From Chara braunii (taxonomy: Eukaryota > Streptophyta > Charophyceae > Charales > Characeae), in contig BFEA01000124.1 in NCBI GenBank assembly GCA_003427395.1, positions 2,249,407 to 2,271,063 on the forward strand: a stretch of 21,657 nt of DNA. Direction: 5' to 3'. The position numbers were made by a program, and so were the translations under genes. A model generated the notes under the pieces. That model did no database searches and had not been told where the DNA came from. It saw only the letters and a list, made by a program, of their open reading frames with translations. Of this stretch, positions 1 through 7,830 are shown in pieces; positions within the stretch are counted from its first letter, which is position 1, and each line of letters starts with the position of its first letter.

Positions 1-230
1 CCCCACCCCCCAAGTTCAGTTTTTGTTGCGGATTCGGGGTCCTGTAGTGCAGCGCAGCACAGCCCCACCGTCAGAAAAAAAAAATAAAAAAATCCTGGCC
101 CTGTTTTTGCGTCGCCCGGTTCACCCGGGCGGACCCCCCCGGGCCCAACCGGCCAGGGTCTGCCCGGCCGGGCGCCGGTGCAGCCTAGATACAAAACAAA
201 TAAATAAATAAATAAATAAATAAATAAACA
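1..230. repeat. GC-rich block with (AAAT)n tail, possible retroposon 3' end
   Basis: A C/G-rich segment at about 100-185 ends in an A-rich junction followed by an uninterrupted (AAAT)n run at about 197-228. A GC-rich body followed by a short A-rich microsatellite is the usual look of a SINE or LINE 3' end. No internal promoter or coding region was recognised, so the retroposon reading is only a suggestion. The G+C jump against the flanks is plain in the sequence. Confidence 0.35.
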
Positions 231-354
231 GAAATGAATGTCATTCCTGCAGGAAGATGTCTGCATGCACGCCGTTGTGGGGTCGTGGTACTGTTGCCAA
301 ACAGAGAAGAAGAACATGCAAAGGGGGGTGCTAGCGAACAAAGGAAAAAAAGAA

Positions 355-510
355 AAGACTTCAAAAAGGTTCAACAAAAATTATATATAGGCAATTCTGC
401 GGAAATCTGTGTTTTTTTTGTCTTTTTTTTTTTCTTTTTCTTTTTTTCTCTTTGCTTCCACGGGCACTTAAGGGTTACAAGTTACAACTTACAACATTTT
501 CCTGGATATC
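355..510 (+). repeat. Decayed duplicate of the intron end and exon start at 1015-1145
   Basis: This stretch repeats, with divergence, the order of elements at 1015-1145: a run of G, an AAGGTTCAA-like motif, GGAAATCTGTG, a long T-rich tract, then a version of the exon start GCACTCAAGGGTTA and of TTTTTCCTGGA. The splice acceptor dinucleotide found in the downstream copy at 1114-1115 is altered here (CACG instead of TCAG). About 15 bases made of GTTACAA-like units interrupt the exon homology. It therefore looks like a dead partial copy of the PPR intron/exon border. Confidence 0.5.
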
Positions 511-648
511 ATAAAAATGAAAAATCAGAAAAATTGAATGCATCGCTGCACGACAATGTCTGCATTCATGCATGAGTGCGATCGTGGTGAGGGTGGCAAA
601 CTCAGAAGAAGAGAGCTTTCAAAGAGGGTGTTGGCCTGCGTAGCACGG

Positions 649-735
649 AGAACGTATTCGCGCCCCTCCGCATTCGGGCGAACGTATTTGCGCCCCTCTG
701 CATTCGGGCGAACGAGTTCGCGAACGGCTCACAAC
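649..735. repeat. 30-bp tandem repeat, about 2.5 copies
   Basis: The unit AACGTATTCGCGCCCCTCCG plus CATTCGGGCG starts at 651 and again at 681 with two substitutions. A third start at 711 (AACGAGTTCGCG) decays quickly. Related GGGCGAAC motifs occur again at about 936-945. No gene was recognised between 511 and 1115 apart from this repeat and a T-rich tract. Confidence 0.7.
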
Positions 736-1115
736 CGTGTTCCGGGAAACATAATTGTTTTTCGTTAAAAGTTCAAACAAATAAAATAAAATAAATCGGT
801 TTTTTATTCTTCTTAACTCACGATTGGCTAAGCTTTTGAACATGACTCCGAGGCAAAAGTTGTTTGTATTGTTGTTTTACATGACATATATTTTTTATGT
901 TCGCGTTTGGACGGTTTTCGGCGCTCATTCACGTTTGGGCGAACAATGCCGAACATGTTTGTGTTCACCTCCGAACGCGACCATGATGCTATGCAGGTAT
1001 TGGCAAAAAACGCGGGGGGGGGGGGAATCCAAAAAAGTTCAAAAAAACGGAAAAAAAAACGAAATCTGAGGAAATCTGTGCATTCTTTTTTTTCTTTTTC
1101 CCCTTGCTTCCTCAG

Positions 1116-1210
1116 GCACTCAAGGGTTATAACTTTTTCCTGGAGATGGATAGCCGTGGGATGCCTCCAGAGTCTCATGCTTGCAGCGAACTGATAAGCT
1201 CCTTGTGCAG
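1116..1210 (+). CDS. PPR gene, first recognisable exon (95 bp)
   Basis: A strong pyrimidine tract ending TTCCTCAG precedes position 1116 and the donor GTAACA follows 1210. The exon reads from phase 0 and ends with two bases (AG) of an arginine codon that is completed by the first base of the next exon. The encoded segment includes FFLEMDSRGMPPESHACSEL, typical of the end of helix B of one PPR unit and helix A of the next. Earlier exons must exist but none was recognised in 1-1115. Confidence 0.8.
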
Positions 1211-2360
1211 GTAACATTTTCCTGTTTACAAATTTTCAGACCTTAGCTCATTCAGATTTTCTGTTTAATTTTACATCTGTGCCTCCACTTTTTTTCCACC
1301 CTCTGTTCTGTTTTTTTGTCCCCTGAAGCTCCTTGTGAAACGGTATTCACCAGTTCGAAGTAGCTGATGCAGATCCCAGGGCTCGATCCCTAGTTCCCCA
1401 ACTTACCTGTGTACAATACCTGTGTCAACTTGAAGGATTGAACCTGCGACCTGTAGAACCGCCAGTGGTAAGTAGGTCTGTCGTAGGTCTATAGGTAGCC
1501 AGGATTCGATCTGTAGACCTGTAGATTAGAAGTCTAGCTGCAGTCCTTCTAGAAGGTCGGCAAGTGGTCAAGTGGTGCAGGCAAGTGGCCAAGTGGTGCG
1601 ACTAAAGCAAGCCCACGTTGTATACAACGTGGACAAGTGGCGAGGTCAAACAGCAGGACCCCAGTGCAACTGCACTGCGTCGTAGGGTCGTCGCCATGCA
1701 GTCAAGGGAGAGTCTAGAAAGTACCAGTCCGGTCCAGCAAGTACCACGGGGGGGACTGTGTGCACCATGGGCCAAGGATACAGGGCAGACCAACGCAGCG
1801 CAGAAGTATAAATCAAGAGGCTGCGTCCAGCCATTCATTCATTCCTGCGGATGCCATGCNGAAGCGCTGCCTCAGCAGCTTGTGCGAGGAGGTCTGCAGT
1901 GTGCCCGAAGACGAAGTGGGCAGAGAAGTGTAGTGTAGCGATAGGGTAGTGGCAGCTAGCGCTGCCATAGCCATAGCCTACTGTGTGTGTGTTGTGTATG
2001 AACATTGAGTGTCGCGTGTGGGACATCCAGGGTGATATCGAGNGTGAACAGTGAGTTGTATGGGCGCACAGTCGCCATAGCCAGTTGGAAGAGAACTCAT
2101 ATCTGGTTACGATATCTTTGAGTACTGTGTGGGCGCATGTCGCCAGTTCGCTGTATCGCTGTTTGCAAGCATGATGAAGTGTGAATAAGTCGAGTATGAT
2201 TGCACTTGTGCAGATCTCGTTTTCTTCCATCTAGTTTACTTCGTCCCCAACCACATTGGCTTTGTTTTAAGATATACCCTTTTTTTAATTTTTTTATATT
2301 ACAAAACAGAAAAAAGAAAAAAGATATTCGGATCGTATTCCCCTTAAAAACAAAACAAAA

Positions 2361-2446
<86 letters not shown>

Positions 2447-5400
2447 CGACGAGAGCCTTGAGAGTTAGTCATTGAATTGAGTGACCCCAGGTAAATTGAG
2501 TTATATCATCTTATTTTACTCATCTGATTCCGTGTGGAAGGAACGAACGGTAAGAAAGGGAGGGGAAGGGAGAGGAAGGGAGGGGAAGGGAGGGGAAGGG
2601 AGGGGAAAAGGGGACAAGGGATGGGTAGGGAGGAAGGGGAAGAGAGTGGGAAAGGGAGGGGGAGGGAAGAAGGAGAAGTGAGGGATGGAAGGGATGGGGA
2701 GGGGGGGGTAGGGGAGGGGGGGTTGTAGGGTGAGAAGGAAAAGAAACGAAGATATTAGAACGGAGTCGAAGGATGGAAGATAATCGAAATCAAGGGACGA
2801 GAAAAAGAAGAAAACGAAAGATAGGAAAGAAGAAAAAGAAAGAAGAGAAGGAAAAGCAACGAAGATGGGTAGGTTTTCATAACTTGTAACATGCCACCCT
2901 TGGCGACTGTTTTTTCTGCAGGGCTGGGGAGATGCAATGTGCATTTAAAGTTCGGGAGAAGATGATCAGCGCTGGCGTAAATGCTCAGCAGTTTGCTCTG
3001 TGCGATCTCATCAGCATGTGCAGCCGTGGAGGGCGTCATCAGAAAGCACTAGAGCTCTATGACGAATTCAAACGTCAGGCAGCGATGCCTCCGGGTAGCC
3101 TGTACTCCGAAGCGGGATTGCCTTTGGCAGGGAAAAATGGAAATACACAATCAACAAGAACGAGTCCAAAGACGACGGGCACCTTTTTCCCTTACTCCCC
3201 AAGCGCCCCTCCTCATATGACGGTAATGACATCAACTGCCTGTGAAGCATTGATCGAGGCGTGTTGCTTGCGTGGCCAGGTCAGCATATCGACTTTCCAG
3301 TGTTCCACACTTAGTCAAGTTTTCCAGTGTTCCACACTTAGTCAAAATTTCCAGTGTTCCACACTTAGTCGAAATTTCCAGTGTTCCACACTTAGTCAAA
3401 TTTTCAAGAAATCTGCAATCCTGCACTGTCTCTGTGTGTAAATCATGAAGGGGGAAGTTTTTTTTTGGGGGTGGTGGGCAGCCCAAGCTTGAGGTAAGGG
3501 GAAAAAAAAGAGGTGAGGTTTGACTCTGAATTTAAAGGAAGGAAAAAAAAAGGGTCGGCTCCGTCAAGTAGACTAGTAGGGGGGAAGGGGGAGGGGGGAG
3601 GGGGGAGGGGGAGTAGACTGGTAGATGAGACAGGTGTGAGATTCACTTTTCAAGATTATTTTGAACGGTGCATGTGATGCTGTAAGTGTGACATTGAGGG
3701 CTTGCTCACACTGCGACTTCTTGGCATGTATCTGACCGTATATTTGGCCGAATTCTTCAGATTGTGGGGGGGGGCGGGAAGGGGGGGGAGAAGAAAAATG
3801 AAGAGTATTCGATTACCTATTCGGCAAACTGACTTGGAATTTTCTGAATGTATCTGAATGTACATTTGGTGAAATTCTGCCGACAGGGGTAAAAACTACT
3901 AAAAAGGAAGAAGAAAACTGTGGCCGCTGGATTGCCAATCCAATGAATGAACTACCACCGCCTTCACAGGAATACAATGTACGGTCATTACTGCTGCTGT
4001 ATCAAGACTTTAAGTTGGCCCAAATACAGCTATAATAACCATACGTTGTATTAGGGCGAAGACGGTAGGACTTTTCAGGATGTATCTGACCATATTATCG
4101 GGTCAAATTCTGCAGACCAGGGGAAAAAAGTTGAAGAAAACTGTGGCCGTTGGATTGCCAATTCAATGAAGGAACTAGGACTTTTCTGGATGCACCTGAC
4201 CTTGTACTTGGCCATATCCTTCAGACAAGTGAAAAAAAGAAGAAAACTGTGGCTGTTGGATTGCCAGACCGAGGAACCAAACCGAAAAGGTGGTTGCAAA
4301 ACTTTTTGTGGGTCTCTACGGGTAACAAGGGTGGTTGCGAAAAAAAAAAAAAAAAAAAAAAAAACATTTAGTGGTGGGCACTGGGCACAGAGCGGATGCG
4401 ACTTGTTCCGAAGAGGGGGTCCGGGGCTGCACTTGTGTGCGGTTTCGGCCCTGGGGGACCGGTATAACATCGAAGGATCCGGGGCTGAAGTCGTGCAAGT
4501 GCAGTTTGCTTTGTTCTCTTTTGAAGTTTTGATCGTGGACCGAGGAAACGACGATATGGAGGTATTTGGTGTCGGAACGAGGGAAGAGTCAGTGGTGTGA
4601 CTGATGTGATGCCATTGCGACGGTGTTTACGATGGCTGCAATTCTACTGCAGATTGAGAAGGGAATGGCTGTCTTCCAAGATGCTCTGGAGGCAGGAGTT
4701 CATTTGAACACAGCAACGCTCGCTTACCTTGCTAACGTCTGCTCCAGGTAAGGGTTCATTATTCTTCAGCTGCCGACAACTACAACGCAACGCTGGTTTA
4801 CGTCGATTTAACTCTGTTAAAATTTGCAATATCAGGAAGGAGGAGAACAAGGAGAACAAGAAGGGAGAGGGGGGAAGAGGGGGAAGAGGGAAGAAGGGGA
4901 AGAGGGGGAAGAGGGGGGGAAGAGGGGGAGAGAGAAGACTCTGTTGCAACGTGAACTGTGTTACGCATCCGTGTTGGAACTGGATGTTTGCACTTCCCGA
5001 GGTTGGCGCTATCTCCCCCGCCTTTTTTGTGTGTTCTTTTTTGTTTGCTGAATTCAATTGCAAAGGTGCTTGATCTTTCGTCTTTGCCTGTAACTCACCT
5101 CATGTGTTGTCGTCATCTCTTCCCCCTCCTCTTCTTTCTTTTGCCTGTTTGTGTGTTTTGTTTGGTGGGGAAGGGGAATAGGGGGAGGAGGGGGAGGAGG
5201 GGGAGGAGGGGGAGAAGGGGGAAGAGGGAGGGGAAAAGAGGGAGGAGGGGGAGAAGGGGGAAGAGGGAGGGGAAAGAGGGGGAAGGGGAAGACGGGGTAG
5301 AGGGGGAGAGAAAAGAAATCTGTTGCAATGTGAACTGTGTTACGCATCCGTGTTGGAACTGGATGTTTGCTCGCCCAATGGTTGTCGTTATCTCCCCCTC

Positions 5401-5980
5401 ATTTTTTGTCTGTCCTTTTTTGTTTGCTCAATTGATCTGCAAAGGCGCTTGATTTTGTCTTTGCTTCTAACTGGCCTAATGGTTGTCGCTAAATTGACGC
5501 AGGGAGAAATCTGGTGTCAGTTTTCACATCTATGCGGTGACGGCCCAGCTTCGTAAAGAACTTGCGCGGAGGAAGACGCTCGAGATAGATATGGAGAGCG
5601 AGCAGGCCGCCGAGTACAAACAGGCGCATTTCCGCAGCGGAAGAGGTTCTCATGATGGAGATGGAGAGGAATTTGAGTGGTCCGAGGAGGAGGACGAAGA
5701 AGAAGAAGAAGAAGAAGAAGAAGAAGAAGAAGAAGAAGAAGAAGAAGATCGTACAGAAGAGGAGTGGAGGGAGCAGACGGAGGGTAGAAAGGGATCATCC
5801 AACAGAAGCAGGAATGTGGAAGGAGGGGGTAGGAACGAAGGAGGAGGAAAACCGGAGCATGATGACTCGCAAAAGCCAGGTCATAGTTTTCAGGATGTTT
5901 CACGAGAGGAGCAGTCGTCAAATAGTCAGAGGGAAAGAGTGAGGAGGAGGCGGAGGAGCGAGAGGAGTGGAGAAGACTGA
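1116..5980 (+). CDS. Pentatricopeptide-repeat (PPR) protein, C-terminal part, four exons
   Basis: Four exons (1116-1210, 2922-3279, 4653-4747, 5503-5980) join in phase to 1026 nt, giving 341 residues and a TGA stop. Introns are GT...AG with CTGCAG, CTGCAG and ACGCAG acceptors. The product contains consecutive 35-residue PPR units: one ending in SELISSLCR then AGEMQCAFKVREKMISAGV, one with LCDLISMCSRGGRHQKALEL, and after a Ser/Pro/Thr-rich insert of about 45 residues one with EALIEACCLRGQ then IEKGMAVFQDALEAGV. The C-terminal 150 residues are charged, with 17 consecutive GAA glutamate codons, a Gly/Asn/Arg-rich stretch and an Arg-rich end. PPR proteins bind single-stranded RNA base by base, mostly in plastids and mitochondria, and act in processing, editing or translation. 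The specific orthologue is not recognised. The N-terminus and any targeting peptide lie upstream of the recognised exons. No DYW or SMR domain is visible. Confidence 0.85.
1360..1530 (-). repeat. Three tRNA T-arm-like modules, possible SINE remnant
   Basis: Read on the minus strand, three modules share an ACAGGT... lead followed by a B-box-like sequence: ATCGAATCC, GGTTCAATCC and ATCGAGCCC. The middle one, preceded by GGTTCTACAGGTCGCA, most resembles the variable-loop and T-arm part of a tRNA. No full cloverleaf can be drawn, so a tRNA gene is not called. A tRNA-derived SINE fragment is possible. Confidence 0.3.
2362..2446 (+). repeat. Poly(A) of 43 bases followed by (CAA)14
   Basis: An uninterrupted A run at 2362-2404 passes directly into a CAA microsatellite at 2405-2446. 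The layout fits an expanded retroposon tail, but no retroposon body upstream was identified with confidence. Confidence 0.9.
2549..2735 (+). repeat. Purine tract with 10-bp GGGAGGGGAA repeats
   Basis: Almost every base is A or G on the plus strand. The core at about 2556-2610 repeats GGGAGGGGAA with a 10-bp period, and the purine bias fades through 2870. Runs of three to eight G give clear G-quadruplex and triplex potential. Long open frames here on either strand are by-products of the composition. Confidence 0.85.
2922..3279 (+). CDS. PPR gene, second recognisable exon (358 bp)
   Basis: The acceptor CTGCAG ends at 2921 and the donor GTCAGC starts at 3280. The first base completes the arginine codon split by the preceding intron and the exon ends on a full codon (CAG). 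It encodes one complete PPR unit, the start of the next, the Ser/Pro/Thr-rich insert (about residues 75-120 of the joined product) and the first helix of a further unit. The reading frame stays open past the donor to 3441, so intron retention would add a tail of 9-residue repeats. Confidence 0.85.
3294..3404 (+). repeat. 27-bp tandem repeat, four copies
   Basis: The sequence CCAGTGTTCCACACTTAGTC begins at 3297, 3324, 3351 and 3378, an exact 27-bp period with changes only in the A/T-rich joint. It lies 14 bases inside the intron. Because 27 is divisible by three, the upstream exon frame passes through it without a stop, reading FQCSTLSQx nine-residue units. Confidence 0.95.
3715..4285 (+). repeat. 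Four-copy diverged repeat of about 100-115 bp
   Basis: Copies start near 3715, 3831, 4068 and 4178. Shared landmarks in order are a GGACTTTTCTGGATG-like start, TATCTGACC, TTTGGCC or a variant, AATTCTGCAGAC or a variant, an A-rich stretch with GAAGAAAACTGTGGC, and TTGGATTGCCA. Copies 3 and 4 are directly adjacent. Copy 1 lacks the last third and carries a G-run insertion. Confidence 0.75.
4653..4747 (+). CDS. PPR gene, third recognisable exon (95 bp)
   Basis: The acceptor CTGCAG ends at 4652 and the donor GTAAGG starts at 4748. The exon starts on a full codon and ends with two bases (AG) of a split arginine codon. It encodes IEKGMAVFQDALEAGV and then LNTATLAYLANVC. Its length, entry phase, exit phase and position within the PPR unit equal those of the exon at 1116-1210. 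Confidence 0.85.
4748..5502 (+). other. PPR gene intron 3 (755 bp) made of two duplicated halves
   Basis: A purine tract (about 4838-4935) followed by a unique segment (4936-5112) is repeated as a second purine tract (about 5167-5312) and a close copy of the segment (5313-5488). TGTTGCAACGTGAACTGTG at 4942 matches TGTTGCAATGTGAACTGTG at 5321, an offset of 379 bp. The second copy stops 14 bases before the acceptor. Long open frames inside this intron are repeat by-products. Confidence 0.85.
5503..5980 (+). CDS. PPR gene, terminal exon with acidic tract (478 bp)
   Basis: The acceptor ACGCAG ends at 5502 and the first base completes the split arginine codon. The exon encodes EKSGVSFHIYAVTAQLRKEL, a short basic helix, then a tract of three GAG, one GAC and 17 GAA codons (about 5684-5746), followed by a hydrophilic Gly/Asn/Ser/Arg-rich tail ending at the TGA at 5978-5980. 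The glutamate tract is a pure GAA microsatellite and is probably length-variable. Confidence 0.85.
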
Positions 5981-6151
5981 AGCTGTAATAGGCTTTGAAG
6001 AACTGACCCTTTTGTTGTATATCTGTTGCTTTGAACTTAGTTCAATCTTTTAAATTGTACCAAAAGTTTTTCACTTTTTCAGAAGTTTTTCCTCCATAAA
6101 TCTGAGAAATCGAAATTGAAAATTCTCGGGAAAAACGAAACAACCAACTTT

Positions 6152-6850
6152 TGAAAACGCCGATTGAACTGCGTGGCGATATGCACTCTTCTATGGGCCT
6201 CGTTCCGCTACTCGCCATCCGCCACAGCTGGCGAACGCGACTTCGTTCCATTGCGTCGCCAATCGCTACAGAACCGTCGATGTCAGAAATGCGGTCCGAA
6301 AGCACTTGGCGGTTGGTCGCCACGGCCTCCTCCGTATACCCCCGCCTGCAATGGGCTTTCGTGGAGGGCGGCACTGGTCACCCCTCCGTGAACTGCTACG
6401 TGTGGCGACCGGCCCTGACACCGCGGCCCTGGCAGTAGGCCTGGCTTGTCCCGTAGTGCTGGCGTGTTCTCGCTGCGCGTGTTGTGAATTTCTGGGGCCT
6501 CGCCACACCACTCTCAAAATGTGAAAAAGGAGCGGGTGCAGCTGGCCATGTTCTAGCGCTAAGTTCATTCCCATTTTGCACATTTCGAGCATGGTGTGGC
6601 GATGCCCCTGGTCCCGCGTACATGTGGCGAAACGCCAGCACCGTTCCACATCTCCGCCATCCGCCACCGTCCAGTGTTGAGGCCGGGACGGTTACCACAA
6701 CTCGTGTGGCGGGGACCACCATATGGAACCATGCATTCTTTTCCGTCACGATTTTCATGTTCTCGGCCTCGCCAAGACTCGCCATGTGGCAGATGGCAAG
6801 TAGTGGAACGAGGCCCTATCTATCTGATGGAATTAGTCGATCGTTTTCAG
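6152..6850. mobile_element. Inverted-repeat element of about 700 bp (MITE or fold-back-like)
   Basis: The left arm at 6195-6234 (GGGCCTCGTTCCGCTACTCG and onward) matches the reverse complement of 6777-6815 with three substitutions and a 2-base indel. Weaker homology extends outward to TTGAAAACG at 6151 and the complement CGTTTTCAG at 6842-6850. The interior is GC-rich, repeats GCCATCCGCCAC-like motifs, and encodes nothing that I recognise. A non-autonomous DNA transposon is the simplest reading. No clear target duplication was found. Confidence 0.5.
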
Positions 6851-6923
6851 TGCAGTGCTTCTGGAATGCTGTCTTGCTTGTGGAAACATCTGTGGTGACT
6901 TACATTCTTGCAGACCCGGTAAG

Positions 6924-6929
6924 CAATGA

Positions 6930-6988
<59 letters not shown>

Positions 6989-7103
6989 AATGACAAATTA
7001 TTCTCGTGCAGATTTTTCTGAATCAATTCCTCGCAGAGTCTGGAAAGCATTGCAAGAAGAATGGTGACAAAAAAAAAAAAAAAAAAAGAAGGATGGTGAC
7101 AAG
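6924..7103 (+). repeat. Two poly(A) tracts, each bracketed by a short direct repeat
   Basis: A 57-base A run (6931-6987) has CAATGAC directly before it and CAATGACAAA directly after it. A 19-base A run (7069-7087) has GAAGAATGGTGAC before it and GAAGGATGGTGACAA after it. Duplicated bases around a poly(A) run look like target-site duplications of body-less poly(A) insertions. Tract expansion inside a pre-existing duplication is the alternative. Confidence 0.7.
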
Positions 7104-7140
7104 GAGTACAATGTCAATTCGATGAGGAGCATCAACATCG

Positions 7141-7760
7141 ATGACCAGAACAACAGTGATGAAAACCAAGAAGCAGGAAGAGGAGGAGGAGGAGGAGGAG
7201 GAGGATCAGGAGGAGGAGGAAGAGGAGGGTCTCATGGAAGAAGAAGAAGAAAACAAGAACTACGAGAAGAATGTTCGTGAGAAGAAGGAAGAAGAATGGA
7301 ATTGCATCCACGAGTGCATCTCGAGAATTGAAAACACAGGACTTCCCACATGGGAGTTGGACGCTCAACCAAACGGCTAAGCGGACCGGGAAGAAAGTAA
7401 AGCCCCAAGACGAGTATTTAACTCTGTGTCCCACCCAGTCGCACTCGCACCTGACAACACAGGCCGCCGATGCAGCTACCAGGCAATATACCACCATTCT
7501 GCTGGTTGCTACACTCGGAAGAACTGAATTGCATCCACAACCTGATCCTGAGAAGGAAGTAGAAACTGAATTGCATCCACGAGCTGATCGGAGAAGAAGT
7601 AGAAACTGAATTTGCATCCACGAGCTGATCCCGAGAAGAAGTAGAAGAAGGAGAAGATTCTCATGGAGAAGAGGAAGTAGAACACAAAGAACAAGAAAAG
7701 ATTGTTTGCATGCAAGAAGAAGAACGTGCACGTGGAAGAAGAAGAAGAAGAAGAAGAACA
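7141..7760 (+). repeat. GAA/GGA-rich region with 43-bp tandem repeat
   Basis: Purine triplets (GAG, GAA) fill 7175-7260 and 7735-7760. Between them CTGAATTGCATCCAC starts at about 7523, 7565 and 7606 (the last with an extra T), each followed by a CTGATC...GAGAAGAAGTAGAA stretch, a period of about 43 bp. A further partial copy is at 7298-7315. Open frames on both strands reflect composition. I do not call a gene. Confidence 0.65.
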
Positions 7761-7830
7761 GCATGTCAAAGCAGAGGCCTCAGAAGTCTTGCTATTGCCC
7801 TCCTTAGTCCCATTCGTCAATGTAGTGGCC

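Larger units (their letters stand above)
1211..2921 (+). other. PPR gene intron 1 (1711 bp), repeat-rich
   Basis: The intron is bounded by GTAACA and CTGCAG and holds no coding region that I recognise. It contains tRNA-like modules (about 1360-1530), a 20-bp perfect palindrome (1613-1632), a TATAAAT sequence near 1807, two undetermined bases, a poly(A)/(CAA)n block (2362-2446) and a purine-rich tract (2549-2870). Confidence 0.75.
3280..4652 (+). other. PPR gene intron 2 (1373 bp)
   Basis: The intron is bounded by GTCAGC and CTGCAG. It contains a 27-bp tandem repeat next to the donor, G-rich runs (about 3575-3612 and 3766-3790), a four-copy diverged repeat and a 25-base A run at 4340-4364. 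No independent gene is visible. Confidence 0.75.

Noticed and set aside
2516-2944. 142-residue minus-strand open frame rich in Pro, Phe and Ser
   Set aside because: It is the complement of the purine tract and the following exon. It has no recognisable domain and its composition is fully explained by the repeat.
3294-3404. CRISPR-like array
   Set aside because: The 27-bp units are directly contiguous without spacers, and the setting is an intron of a spliced gene.
4958-5452. 164-residue plus-strand open frame inside the third intron
   Set aside because: It runs through both duplicated halves and their purine tracts, and it conflicts with the phase-consistent splicing of the flanking PPR exons.
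5984-5988. TGTAA as the polyadenylation signal of the PPR gene
   Set aside because: It lies only four bases after the stop codon. Use of this signal is known from chlorophyte algae and cannot be assumed here.
7132-7764. 210-residue minus-strand open frame, Leu/Phe-rich and membrane-like
   Set aside because: It is produced by reading the complement of GAA/GAG repeats. No start context, no domain and no conserved frame across the 43-bp units.
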